Source: Pyropia yezoensis
Taxonomy: Eukaryota; Rhodophyta; Bangiophyceae; Bangiales; Bangiaceae
Assembly: GCA_009829735.1 (NCBI GenBank)
Contig: CM020618.1
Coordinates: 39,284,894-39,348,893, forward strand
Length of the DNA: 64,000 nt
Direction of reading: 5' to 3'
Positions 47,393 through 58,821 of the stretch are shown piece by piece. Each line of letters begins with the position of its first letter. The stretch's first letter is position 1. The translations under genes and the position numbers were made by a program. The notes beneath the pieces were generated by a model. It was not told the DNA's origin. It made no database searches and was given only the letters and a program-made list of their open reading frames with translations.

Positions 47393-48824
47393 TCAGGCGA
47401 CACGTAGAAGGAGATCCGGCGGCAGTAGGCGAGAGATCTCGTTCTTGGATACCAGCAGCAGGTCCGGGTACAGCTGAAAGAATCTCCCGCTCCGGATGCA
47501 CTTCTTGACGCCTCTGGTCAATGGACGGTTGGAGATGACGACAAAGATGACGCGGTCGCCTCCCGCAGCCCACTTCTTGGTCACCGCGCGACCCTCCGTC
47601 ATGAAGTCTTTAAAGAAGCCCGTTGACATCGTCTTGCCTACATGCGACTGCTTGGCTTGTAAAAACAGGTGGACCTTGGCGTCACCTGTGCCAGCAAGCA
47701 GCACCGACAGGCGGCAGTCAAAGAGGAAGCTGCACTTGCCCGTCACGATGACGCCATCCGTCATGAGGTGGTCAGTGTACTGGTCCGTCTTGTACCGCCG
47801 TGCAAAGACGTTGAGCTGCTTCTCGGGTCTGCTCTGCTTGTTGACCAGGAACAGCCTCTTGTTCGGCTCGTGGTAGACCTCGCATCGACCGCCCGGCACA
47901 CATCGAATGCCACGCGCGGCGACCGACCCCAGAGCGCCAGGGAAGAGATCCCCGAGCGGCACCGACACCACTTGTGCTTGCGACTTAATCTCGTCCGTCC
48001 AGTGGGCCAGCCTGGCCGCCAACAGGTGCGCGACGTAGAGCTCCTGTTGTGCGTCCGCCCACCGAAAGCGGCCGACCTCGTAAACAGCATGCGGCAGGAT
48101 CCCCTTGCCGCCCCACATCAGCAGCTGCAAAAACGGCAGGCGAACAACGCGATAGTCGTCAGGCGATTTGAGAGCAGGGATGAGCTGCAAGTCCTTCACG
48201 TCGACGAGCTCGATCTCGCCTCTGCTCTCGGCGTACTCCACGTCCTTCTCCACTGAGGACAGCGGAGAGTCGGGCTCGAGCGCAAATCGCACAGGGACCT
48301 GCAGCAGCGCCGCTCGTGCGACACGAGTCGCCCCCGTTGGCCTTCTCGGCTTGGGGATGGACGTCCGCAGGGCGTCCGCAGCAGACTGCCAGTTCACAAC
48401 ACGCAGGGCTTCATGGATGTCCAGAAACTCCAGGTCGTCTGCTGCTTGATCGCGCGCGTTCCCCACAAGCACCTCCACCAGGCGCGGCCTATAGCCGGAG
48501 GCCATCAACACCTGTTCGGCCTCGCTGGACAAAGCCAGCTCCTCGCGGACCTCGACTAGCTTGTCGGCAAAGGCCGGGTGCCGCGCAAAGATGTCCACGG
48601 CCATGTTGAGCGCCTCTTCGTGGTCCAGCGAGGGCACGGCAAGCTCCACAGGTTCCAGCCACTCCGTCCACACGATGTCTAGGCGGTAGGGCGTCCCGGT
48701 GACAACGGGAATAAAAGACACCTTGGCGCCAAGTTGTTCGTGCAGCTTCACGTCCTTGACAAAGTTGGTCACTTCCGACAGCATCTCCTTCACAAAGTCG
48801 TGGGATGTCAAGTTGGCTGCGTCC
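47393..48824 (-). CDS. CRN-like NTPase-nuclease (copy B, cut by gap)
   Basis: 477 codons from the gap to TGA, unbroken and nearly identical to copy A, including VTGTPY and the LQAKQS nuclease motif. The Walker A and B parts are lost in the gap. One difference is an in-frame loss of three bases near 48683 (TPYRGLD in copy A, TPYRLD here), unlike the run-length changes elsewhere. Confidence 0.7.
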
Positions 48825-49324
48825 NNNNNNNNNNNNNNNNNNNNNNNNNNNNNNNNNNNNNNNNNNNNNNNNNNNNNNNNNNNNNNNNNNNNNNNNNNNN
48901 NNNNNNNNNNNNNNNNNNNNNNNNNNNNNNNNNNNNNNNNNNNNNNNNNNNNNNNNNNNNNNNNNNNNNNNNNNNNNNNNNNNNNNNNNNNNNNNNNNNN
49001 NNNNNNNNNNNNNNNNNNNNNNNNNNNNNNNNNNNNNNNNNNNNNNNNNNNNNNNNNNNNNNNNNNNNNNNNNNNNNNNNNNNNNNNNNNNNNNNNNNNN
49101 NNNNNNNNNNNNNNNNNNNNNNNNNNNNNNNNNNNNNNNNNNNNNNNNNNNNNNNNNNNNNNNNNNNNNNNNNNNNNNNNNNNNNNNNNNNNNNNNNNNN
49201 NNNNNNNNNNNNNNNNNNNNNNNNNNNNNNNNNNNNNNNNNNNNNNNNNNNNNNNNNNNNNNNNNNNNNNNNNNNNNNNNNNNNNNNNNNNNNNNNNNNN
49301 NNNNNNNNNNNNNNNNNNNNNNNN
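48825..49324. other. Assembly gap, 500 N
   Basis: Joins the end of copy B (inside the CRN-like gene) to an inverted copy starting inside the pogo transposase. The two edges are not adjacent in copy A, so the true distance and order are unknown. Confidence 0.99.
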
Positions 49325-50080
49325 CCTCCTCGGCAAATGCGCCCAAAGGAGCCCAAGCTCCTATTGCTCGATGGCTGCAAGGTCCACTATGACTTGGATG
49401 GACTGCTGGCGCTCCGGGCTGCCAACGTGTACGCCCTGATGTACCCTTCACACCTCTCGCACATCCTGCAGCCCTGCGACGACCGCGTTTTCTTGGCTCT
49501 TAAGGCGAATGGACGCACCCACATGCGGGCTCTGCTGGCATCTATCCCGGAGGGCGCCGGTTTTGATGTCCGCTACCTTCTCCAGGCGATTGCGGCGAGC
49601 TGGACGGCGACGATGACTCCTCAACGCATTAAGTCCAGCTTTAAGAACTGTGGCATGTGGCCCATTGACGTCAACAGGATTGACGTCAATCGGCTGCGGA
49701 CCGGTAAGGGGACGGCGGCCGCCCATAGGGCCATCCACATGCCTACGCTGGTGGCCCGGCTGAAGCCAGAGGCCGTGCGCCAGCTGGAGGAGGTGACGTG
49801 GGCGTATGGCTCAATTTCAAATAGTGGCAAGGCGGTGCTGGCCAACTCCGAGGCTGTGGACCAAGGCCATCAACGAGAAGCTACGGCAGATGCTGACAAG
49901 GCGAAAGCAGCGGCAAGAAAGGCAGCCGACAAGCAGCAGCGCTCGAGAATCGCGCGCGAGAGGCTCTTATCACGAGGGACCGGCGGGCCCGCGGCCCCAT
50001 TAAAACGGTCCATAAAAAACGCATGCTGGCTGGCGCGCAGCGCCAGCGCATGCGTGTGGGCTTGGCAGAATTTCCGTAGG
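49325..50080 (+). pseudogene. pogo/Tigger-like transposase, C-terminal part (copy C)
   Basis: Starts shortly before LLLLDGCKVHYD, includes LQPCDDRVF and ends with the basic tail and the TAG after LAEFP. One base lost near 49336, two gained near 49858 and further changes break the frame at the tail. Confidence 0.75.
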
Positions 50081-50383
50081 GCAGGCAGGGGAGAGGGGGG
50101 CGCTGAGCGAAGAGTAAATGTGGCCTTGTGTTCTCTGTTGACACCTGTCAACCTCGTGATGTGCCCTGGATGCCTATTGCAGAGCTGGCCGGTTTAGGGG
50201 CAGTACACGTGGCGGCCTGATTTTGAGGGCGGCGCTACGAGATGCTCGCTCGCAGAAGAAGAAAATAAAAAGCACCATGAGAACAAGCTCACTCTCCTCT
50301 CTTCAACGATATATTTTTTTTCTGACGGAGACAGAGAGAACGGCCTCGGCTGACCAGGTGGCCGGTTATTGGGCCAGACAGGC
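49325..50383 (+). mobile_element. pogo-like DNA transposon, part (copy C)
   Basis: The TIR is at 50358-50383 followed by TA (50384-50385). The other half of the element lies in or beyond the gap. Confidence 0.85.
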
Positions 50384-50385
50384 TA

Positions 50386-50854
50386 GGGCCTTGGAGAACG
50401 CGGCGCCAGCAAGGAGGACAAACGGCAGGAGGACATGATATGATACGCAAGGGGCTGGGCTGCACCAGGAGGGAGAGGTGGGGATGACAAGAGGTGCAAC
50501 GGAAGATGAAAAGAGGTGCAAAGGAGGGATGAGCGCGCTACGTGGGGCAGTTCGGTCCGCAGCGCGATTCGGTGAGATGCTTCGGGGTCGTCTTGGGTAT
50601 CGTCACCAGTCACGTTCCCTGCCGTTGGTAACTCGAGTTGTGACGATGGTTGGTGTGGCGGTTACCATAGTAGATGCGATCGTATGAATGATCGGAAGGA
50701 TCCCCTCCTGCTTACGTCAGATATGTACCGTCCCACCCCCCCTCCCTCCCCAGCAGGATACAGTCAGTCCCCCGATGATGTGTCACCCCTGTGGCAAGCA
50801 TTACAGCTGCCAGCACCGCGACGCGGGTGTGGATGGCCGCCAATCAATCTCTCC
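50386..50854. other. Non-coding stretch (copy C of 24176-24646)
   Basis: No gene recognised. Confidence 0.3.
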
Positions 50855-50963
50855 AGAAAAGCAGCGTCAGCGAGAAACTCTTGGCTGACGAAGCAAGACC
50901 TTGCGCACGCCCCTGAAAGTTCTGGACGCGTTTCTTCGACGCGCGTCCTAAGGGGGGGAGAGA
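50855..50963 (+). pseudogene. Truncated chromodomain end and polypurine tract of Gypsy family 2 (copy C)
   Basis: Encodes the NSWLTKQDLAHAPE region and, in its final frame, ends with an FLRR-type tail before TAA 50949-50951; AAGGGGGGGAGAGA then leads into the LTR. Confidence 0.65.
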
Positions 50964-51932
50964 TGTAAGAATTTGCCCCTTAAATCCACGCCTGGAACCC
51001 AGGGGATATGGACTGGGACCTCTCCTCACATGTCGTGCCCACCAACTCCTTCCAAGACACATCAGCTCCCCACTACCCTGGGCGACACCGCGCCTATACC
51101 CCTGACATTCTGCGAACGTCGGCTGGCCGCACTAAAGCCGTCGTCGTCAACGCACTGTCGGAACCTGATCATGGGTGTCAAAACTCGACAACGAGGAACG
51201 AGTGACATCGTCGACCAACCACGGCGGACATGCCCGTCTGTGCTGCCAGAACATCATTCTCTGCGCTGGTCGAAAGCTCGCATCAAGGACGAGCCACATG
51301 ATTAACCGACACCGAGGACACCAGATATCCTCGCTGGCGGCTGAGTGCGATATGACTGGCTCACCGACTTTTGGATTGACTGAATTCGGCCAGCTGGTTG
51401 ATGACTGACTGGCCGGCCAAGGGATTGATTGAATTTGGCCCTGCTGGCCCCTACAGCCGGTCGGACCTCCCGGCCGACCGGCGTTCGGAGCCGGCTGGTG
51501 CGGCGCGCTGGGCGCCATCCGCGGGACCCCCTCCGTTTCGGGCGAACTGCGGCTGCAGTCCTTTGGTGCGCACGCCCGCCCATGCTTTGTTCTGAGAGCC
51601 ATGCTTTGTTTTTGGGCCGTTCTGTGCCTACCGGCGGCGCGACGGAAAAACGCATGCTTTGGGGCAGCTCGGGTGCCTCGACGCGAGTATATAGTGCGTG
51701 GGTGTCGGCGCCACCGTGAGAGACGAGGGGGGAAACCACAGACACAGACGAAAGACACCGTTCACCCTTTGTACCATCGATCCTCTCCGACGCCCGCGAC
51801 CATCTTCTTCCCAGACCCACCCCCGTGAAGACCACCGTCTTCTTCCCCGTACCCTGCCGCCCTATTGGTTGGCAGGGCCTGCTGGACACCCCCCGAGTAC
51901 GTTGAGGGCTCCCCGGTTGTGGTGGGTCCTCA
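50964..51932 (+). repeat. Gypsy family-2 LTR (copy C)
   Basis: TGTAAGAATT to CCTCA, 969 bp, plus strand. Confidence 0.78.
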
Positions 51933-52906
51933 CGCTCACGCTCAACCCACCACGGCCACCCGCACCTACGCCGCCCCCACCACATCCTCTACAATCGGCA
52001 CACCCGCTCCCACGGCCACCATCCCTCCCCCCCCCGTGGCGGCCCGGTGGCGACCGGCGCCAGCGCAATACCGCCGCTGTTCCGACAACACGAGAAAAGG
52101 GGAGATCCTCTGTGGATCAACAGTTCTTTGCTCGTCCAATGGCAAGCCGCCATGAACGTCCAACTTGTGGGGGGGCGTCCAAAGCTCCTTGGCGCGGTCT
52201 GGAGTCTGCGGCGTTTCGAGCTCATTCCAGGCCTGGCCTGTGTCTGCGGCAGCGGCGTTCCAGCCAATTGGGGCAGGGGCGCCCCCAGTGCTCAGTTAGC
52301 AGATGAATCGGCCGGAAGCCGACCTGGGAAATCATAACGTGCGGCGTTTGCACCCCATTCTAGAGGGCCACCCGGCGCAGTGCGGAGGTATTTTCAGGGA
52401 ATAAGTGGGTCACAGCGAGGCCCACAGGCACCAACGGAGAGGCCTTGTTTTCGGGCAAGCGGGTGACACGTCCGGCGGGGAGATACAAATCGCGAGCTCT
52501 TCCTCGTGAGGCAAACGGGGTGGTTGGAATTCCCGGGTCTGGTCCCTGGAACGTTTTGCCTCAGTCCGACGTAGCGTCCGGGCCACCCCCGCCCAGGCCA
52601 ATGGAACAGTGCCTGAACAGACACCGCAAAAGCCGCCCGTTCTTGTCCGGGCATTTTATAGAAAAGCACGATAGGACCAACAACCCACACTTTTGCGCAT
52701 GCAGCACACTCATGTAATGCTTCGAATGTTTCTTCTAACTTGACACTTTTGTACTGTCCGGGAGTCTGGGGAGTCAGTTATATTCATGCATGTGATAATA
52801 CAAGACTTTGAAGTACGGGGTGGTGCTGGTTGCGGTGGGGTCGTTGCTTGGCTGTTGGCCTGGTATGCGGCAGAAGCAGACCAGCCGACGGCGACCGTAC
52901 CGACCG
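51933..52906. other. Non-coding stretch (copy C of 22121-23096)
   Basis: No gene recognised. Confidence 0.3.
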
Positions 52907-53232
52907 TGTGAGGAATCACCCACTCGTGGGCAGCCCTCAACGTACTCGTGATGGGTGTCAGCGACCCCGTGCCAGCCAATAGGGCGACAGAGCGCGGGGG
53001 AATAGGATGGGGGTGGTGACGGTGGCGGGTCTGAGGAAGAGGATGACGCAACGTTGGTGGTGATCGAGGGGGGCTCGAAGGGTTTAGGTCGTCTTGGCCT
53101 GTGTCTGCGGTTCGTCATGGGTGCTGACGGTGGCGCCTGTGGACAGGCCATGATGGGCTGTCAATGGCTGATGTCGTGCGGCCGGCAGACACCGTGAGAC
53201 AGCGGCTGACTTATCTTGAGTCTGGAAGGTAC
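52907..53232 (-). repeat. Older Gypsy LTR, right part (copy C)
   Basis: Same promoter-less LTR remnant as 21797-22120; its GTACC (reverse complement GGTAC at 53228-53232) adjoins the 3' LTR. Confidence 0.85.
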
Positions 53233-54080
53233 TGTGAGGAACCACCCACACTTGGGCAGCCCTCAACGTACTCGTGATGGTGTCAGCGACCCGTGCCAGC
53301 CAATAGAGCGACAGGGTGCGGGGAAGAGAATGGAGGTGGTGACGGTGGTGGGTCTGGGGAAGAGGACGGCGCGACGTCGGTGGTGATCGAGAGGGTTCAA
53401 AGGGTGAAGGTCGTCTTTGGTCTGTGTCCGTGGTTGCCCTTCCGGTCTCCCCCGGTGGCGCCGACACTCACGCACTATATACTCGCGTCGGGGCATCCGA
53501 GGTGCCCCAAAGCATGCGTTTCCCCGTCGCTCCACCGGTAGGCACAAAAACGGCCCAAAAACAAAGCATGGCTCTCAGAACAAAGCATGGGCGGGCGTGC
53601 GCACTAAAGGAGTGCAGCCCCAGTTTGCCCCAAACGAAGGGGTCCGGCGTGCGGCGCCTAGGGCGCCGCCCCAGCCGGCTCCAGACGCCAGTCGGCCCGA
53701 AGGTCCGAGAGGCGTGTAAGCACGATTCGATCGAGTCGGCCGAATCGGCCAGCCGGCTAGCCAGTCACATCGCTGCAATGCTGCAGCGAGGACATTTTAA
53801 CGGACTCGCCAGCTGTGGCAGATGTGGCTCGTCATGGGTGCTGACGGTGGCGCCTTTCGACAGGCCATGATGGGCTGTCGATGGCTGCTGTCGTGCGGCC
53901 GGCAGACACCGTGAGACAGCGGCTGACTCATCTTGCGTCAGGAAGGTACACCGCGTCATGCCCCACAATACAAGGAGTTGGTCCATGTTGCCAGGAGTTG
54001 ATTCGGCAGGATCTGTAAGGAGAGGTCCCAGATATTATCCCTTAAGTATTAGGCATGGGATTAGGGGGGAAATCCTTACA
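53233..54080 (-). repeat. 3' LTR of Gypsy copy C
   Basis: 848 bp, TGTAAGGATT (54080) to CCTCACA (53233). The promoter palindrome and TATATA are present. Preceded on the minus strand by the polypurine tract 54081-54092. Confidence 0.9.
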
Positions 54081-54090
54081 CCTCCCCCCC

Positions 54091-57000
54091 TTAGGACGTG
54101 CGTCGAAGGAAGGCGTCGAGAACCTCAGGTGCGTTGTCGAGGTCTTGCGTGGTTAGCCAGGTGTTCTCACTGACATCGCAGCCTTTCCACTTGACCAGGT
54201 ACTGCGGTCGTCCACGGCGTTTTCGTGACCGAATAATGGAGTCCACTTCGTACTCAACCGATCCGTCCGGAAAAGCTACCGGAGCTGGAGCGGGAGAAAG
54301 TCGACCCTACGGATCAGCGTTGTACGGCTTGAGTAGACTGGCGTGAAAGGCGTTGCGCACCTTTCGATCAAGGACTGCTTGAGGCAGATCCAGACGGAAC
54401 GTAACATCATTGATGTTTTCAGTGACTCGGTATGGTCCCGAAAACTTGGGCATCAACTTGCGAGCGCCCTGGAAGGCGTCCGGCATAAGGTTCTTGGTGC
54501 TCAGGAGCACGAGGTCGTCGACAGCGATCGTACATGGTCGGCGTCGACGATTAGCGTACGCCGAGCGCGTCTCATTGGCCTTCTTGATAGCGGTAATGGC
54601 AGTCTCCTGAGCTTTTTGCAGACTGCTTAGCCAATCTGAGACTGCTGGTAGTTTCGATTCCTTGCTCTCGACGATGTCGACAGGTACTGTCCTTGGTTCA
54701 AAGCCGTAGTTCAGGAAGAATGGGGAGTACGTCGTGACCGCATTGGGTGACCGGTTGTAAGCTACTTCTGCAGCAACAAGGAAGAGGTCCCAATCACCCT
54801 GATGATGGTTCACGAAGTTTCGCAGGATTTGTTCAATCTTCTTGTTCATGATCTCGGTTTGTCCGTCCGTCTGGGGATGATAGGCTGAAGATGCCTTGAT
54901 CTTGACCTTGAGAATTTCGGTGAGCGACTGCCAGAAGTTGGAGAAGAAGATACGGTCTCGGTCGCAGACGACGTCGGATGGTAGACCGTGATGACGGTAG
55001 ACGTGATCATGGTAGAGTTGCGCTACGACTGGTGCAGTACAGTCGGGCTTCATTGGTGCTAGTCGAATCATCTTCGACAGTCTGTCCACAATGACGTAAA
55101 TGCCATTGTGGCCCCTTTGGGTCAGTGGAAGAGGGGTGATAAAGTCCATGGAGACACTTGCCCATCGTTGGTTCGGTGGATCTAGTGGTTTGAGGTGACC
55201 CAGAGGTGAATGGGTGCCAGCTTTGTTCCGCTGGCACAAATCACATGATTGTACGTATCTTTGGATGTCCTTCCGCATTGTCTTCCAGTAGTATTTGGAA
55301 GCAATAGCGTTGGTGGTTTTCTTAACTCCCATATGTCCTTGGCTTGGGATGTCGTGGTAGTCATGGAGTAGTCTTTGGCGTAGAGTACCAACGGGGATGC
55401 ACGTACGGTCACCTCGCTTCAACAACCTCATGTGAAGCCGGTAGGGAGATACCGGGTCTTTGACTAGGTCGGCAAACTCGGGATCCGCGTTGTACTCTTG
55501 GTCTAGGGTGGCAAGGTCTTGATCACTTTGGCTTATGGTCATGAGGTTGTTGATTTCAGTTTTCTTGGGTAGGCTTTCGATGGTCTTGGTTAGCACGCGA
55601 CTAAGGAGATCTTGATTGGGAGCGTGCTTATCGGGGGCGTCTTGTGGTTGCCTTGAAAGAGCATCAGCTACGGGGTTGGAAGTGCCCTTGATGGGGATGA
55701 TCTTGAAATCGAATTGCTCCAACAGCTCTAGCCACTTGACTTGGCGGTCGTTGAGCTTCTCTTGGGTTTTCAAGTACCTTAGGGACTCATGGTCGGTGTG
55801 CACCTCGAACGACCTTCCATGGAGGTAGCAGCGCCAGTGTCGAATGGCTTGTACAACTGCGAGCAGTTCGCGCTCACGGATGCTGTAGCGCTGTTCGTGG
55901 ATGTTCAGCGTCAATGAGAAGTAGGCCACTGGGCGTCGTCCTTCTCCGTCATCTTGTTCAAGGACAGCGCCAACAGCATACCCACTGGCATCTGTGGAGA
56001 CGAAGATTGGGTACCTCTTGTCGAATGGCCTCAGTACTGGTGCACTTGTCGTCAGGGTTTGTAGTTGCTCAAAAGCCTTCTGGGCGTCAGAGTTCCATTC
56101 GAAGTCGACGTTTCCAGTAAGCCTTGTGAGGGGTGCAGCCACGGATGCCATTCCCTCAATAAATCGACGATAGAAGTTGACCATGCCGAGGAAAGATTGC
56201 ACATCTTTTTTGCTCTGTGGCGTTGCCCATGATCGAATGGCTTGGACCTTGTAGTCCTCCTTAGAGAAGCCTTCGTTGGAAATGACATGGCCGAGGTAGT
56301 CCACAGTTGTTCGCGCAAATTGGCATTTGCTGAGTTTGGCGTAGAGCTTATGCTCTCGCAGCTTGTCCAGGGCTTGCCTTAGGTGCTTTAGATGATCTTC
56401 GTAAGCTTCACTGTAGACCAGGATGTCGTCGAGGTAGACGCAGATAAACTCGTAGAGATAGGGTCGGAAGACGTCATTCATTAGGTTCATGAAGACCGCG
56501 GGGGCATTTGTTAGCCCAAAGGGTAGCACGGTAAATTCGTAGAACCCGCATTTTGTTCGGAACGCCGTCAGTGGGATAGTATCAGGGTCAAGCCGGATCT
56601 GGTGGTAACCTGATCGGAGGTCGATCTTCTTGAAGTACTTGGCCTTTCGCAGTTGGTCGAAGGTGTCGTCAATTCTTGGTAAGGGATATGCGTTCTTGAT
56701 AGTGGCTTTGTTCAATGCTCGATAATCGATGCACATTCGCCAGCCACCGTCCTTCTTTGCGGCAAAGAGTACAGAAGAGCCCCACGGTGAGGCACTTGGT
56801 TGGATGAACCCCTTTCGTATGAGGGTTGCAAGTTGTGTCTTGAGTTCATCGAGTTCCCATTCAGATAGGCGATAAATGCCACTGCGACGTGGTTGAGCGT
56901 CCTCCGTAAGCTTGACGCTAAACTTGTGACTGCGTTCAGGAGGAAGTCCATCGGAAAGCTCTTCCGGGAAGACGTCGGCGTACTCGTTGAGAATCTCTTG

Positions 57001-57582
57001 GACGTCATTCTTGTCTTCAGCTTCTCCCATTTTGATCGCATTGATGTCAAAGGTGCTGGAAGGATCTTCGGATTGCAGGTAAATGGCGAAGACAGGAACT
57101 TTTTGAATAAGGTCCTTGGCGAGGCGTTGCCTACTAATCAGGCCATGGGGTTTCTTGAGGGAGGCAGTGATGGAGATGTTCTTTTGGTTAAACTTGAAGA
57201 AGATCTTGTTCTTCTTGTTGTTGATTTTGGCGTCCTTGTCGTCACGCCATTTCTTTCCGAGGATGATGTCGTACGCACTTAGGTCGCATACAGCAAACCG
57301 AAGACGGTCTTGGTATGGGCCGATGTGAATCTCTAAGGGTTCAATGGTCTCTGCGAGGACGTGGGAGCGACCATCGGGCATGTTAGCCGCGAAGTCCGTT
57401 TCTTTCGTGGTCACATTCAGGGTATTCACGAGGCGCCTTGATACGACGTTAATGGGAGATCCGTCGTCAAACAGCACCTTAACAAGATGTCCATTGACAG
57501 AGGCAGTAGAAAGCAGAAGCCCGAGACGCGGGCCTTCAAATGGTGACGACATGTTTTCAGGAACCGAAGAAGCGTCTGGCAC
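54091..57582 (-). CDS. pol: Gypsy pol polyprotein (protease, RT, RNase H, integrase, chromodomain; copy C)
   Basis: 1091 codons are open from the first possible start (GTG 57582; the frame is open further into gag) to a TAG at 54307-54309; the same frame then continues through the chromodomain to TAA 54091-54093. Protease LFDDGSPINVV sits near residue 38 (D-D-G in place of the usual D-S/T-G). RT has [12 protein letters not shown] and YLDDILVYS. RNase H has STDASGYAVGAVL. The integrase has an HHCC finger (HDIPSQGHMG ... CDLCQRNK), SMDFITPLP, VCDRDRIFFSNFW and AYHPQTDGQTEI. Expression is probably by -1 frameshift from gag. Copy A has TAT (Tyr) at the TAG site, so the stop is a point change. Confidence 0.92.
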
Positions 57583-57605
57583 CGGTTTTGATGACGGTTG
57601 CTGCT

Positions 57606-58475
57606 TCAGTTCCGCTGGCCTTTTGGGCAGTCCTTGGCCATATGTCCTTTCTCACGGCAGCGGAGGCAGAGGCCTTCACGCATGCAGCGCTGACGCTCTT
57701 CAGGCGTGAGTTTCTCGACTTTGATGCTGGAGATTTCCATGGGAATGACACCCGTCGTGGATGGCCTCGCAGATGTGCCGCCGAGGTGCGTCGAGGCACC
57801 AGCCTTGGCAGCCTCCACGCGCAGAGCGTCAGTCATGACAGATTCAAGATCCGAGTAGGTCTTGAGACAAAGAGCCTGCCAGATGTCCCGCTTCAAGCCT
57901 CGGGTGTAGCGGTCAATCTTCTCGGCTTCCGTGATGTCAGGGATGTCCAAGAGGACGCTCAGAAACGTCCTGTTGAACGTTCCGACGTCATTGATTTGGC
58001 GCCACGAGTGCAGCTTGTCTCGTGCCGCTTGTGTCTTGTTCAGTGGACTGAAGCGGCGAATTAGAGCAGAACGGAACGATTCCCAGTTCGGGACAGCTGT
58101 AGTCTGACTGTAGACCTTCCACCAGTCGAACGCTTCGCCGTCGAGGAAGGTGCAAGCAATACTGCACGCATCGTCGGGGTCACTCAGTCGCACATAGAAA
58201 TCCATGTGCGAGCACCACGCTTCAACCGTCCCAGGTTTACCGGAGAAAGCCACGGGTTTGTTCGGCCTCGCGGAATTCATGCCACTAGTAGTGGCCCTGG
58301 CCTTGGCTTCGGACAGTTGCTGCTTAGCGTCGGCTAGTTCCATCTTATGAGCCTCGAGTTGTTCGCTCATTTGCGCGACAAACGCTGTAAGCTGGGTCCA
58401 GGCTTCCATGGTCGGTGCGTTCGAGCCCGAGCCCGGATTGGCCGGGTTGACACCCCCGGGGATTGGTGCATCCAT
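57606..58475 (-). CDS. gag: Gypsy gag polyprotein (copy C, intact)
   Basis: 289 residues from ATG 58475 to TGA. Coiled coil at about residues 35-60, gag core with DWWKVYSQ and RRFSPLNKTQ at about 110-145, CCHC knuckle CLRCREKGHMAKDC near the C-terminus. The pol frame starts within it in the -1 phase. The frame is complete, unlike copy A. Confidence 0.92.
   Translation of the reverse strand: MDAPIPGGVNPANPGSGSNAPTMEAWTQLTAFVAQMSEQLEAHKMELADAKQQLSEAKARATTSGMNSARPNKPVAFSGKPGTVEAWCSHMDFYVRLSDPDDACSIACTFLDGEAFDWWKVYSQTTAVPNWESFRSALIRRFSPLNKTQAARDKLHSWRQINDVGTFNRTFLSVLLDIPDITEAEKIDRYTRGLKRDIWQALCLKTYSDLESVMTDALRVEAAKAGASTHLGGTSARPSTTGVIPMEISSIKVEKLTPEERQRCMREGLCLRCREKGHMAKDCPKGQRN
57621..57627 (-). 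promoter_or_regulatory. Candidate -1 frameshift heptamer (copy C)
   Basis: C CCA AAA read in the gag frame, identical to copy A. Confidence 0.5.
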
Positions 58476-58821
58476 GGTGTCTTGGGTTCAAGTCCGAGGC
58501 AAACAAACTTACAACCCAGATTTCACAAGACTTGCTTGGGGAGGACCCCAAGGAAGATCTCGGAGATGTGGGATAGGAGTTTGTCTGCAGCAGTAGTGGT
58601 GTACACGATTTGGATAAGTGCTGCGCTAGTTGCTGCAACGTTCCAAATGATGTACAGCACTACTTCGAGAAGCACAAGAAATTCGGTTGAAATCACACAA
58701 ACGGATTATTCAGAAGCGTCCGTGCACAGGCCCGAGTCGGGTCGTGTCGGATTTCCAAGCGGGGGGATCAATGGGGGAAAATCGGGCTCCTAGGCAAGAT
58801 CCAGGGGCGTGTCAACAGGTG

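Larger units (their letters stand above)
38532..48824. repeat. Direct second copy (B) of 21727-32011
   Basis: The entire contig between two gaps repeats contig 2 in the same order: LTR end, old LTR, family-2 LTR, pogo-like element, minisatellite, protease fragment, UPL1-like fragment, CRN-like gene. It is about 40 bp shorter net over the shared part, mainly by one-base losses in runs. Confidence 0.95.
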
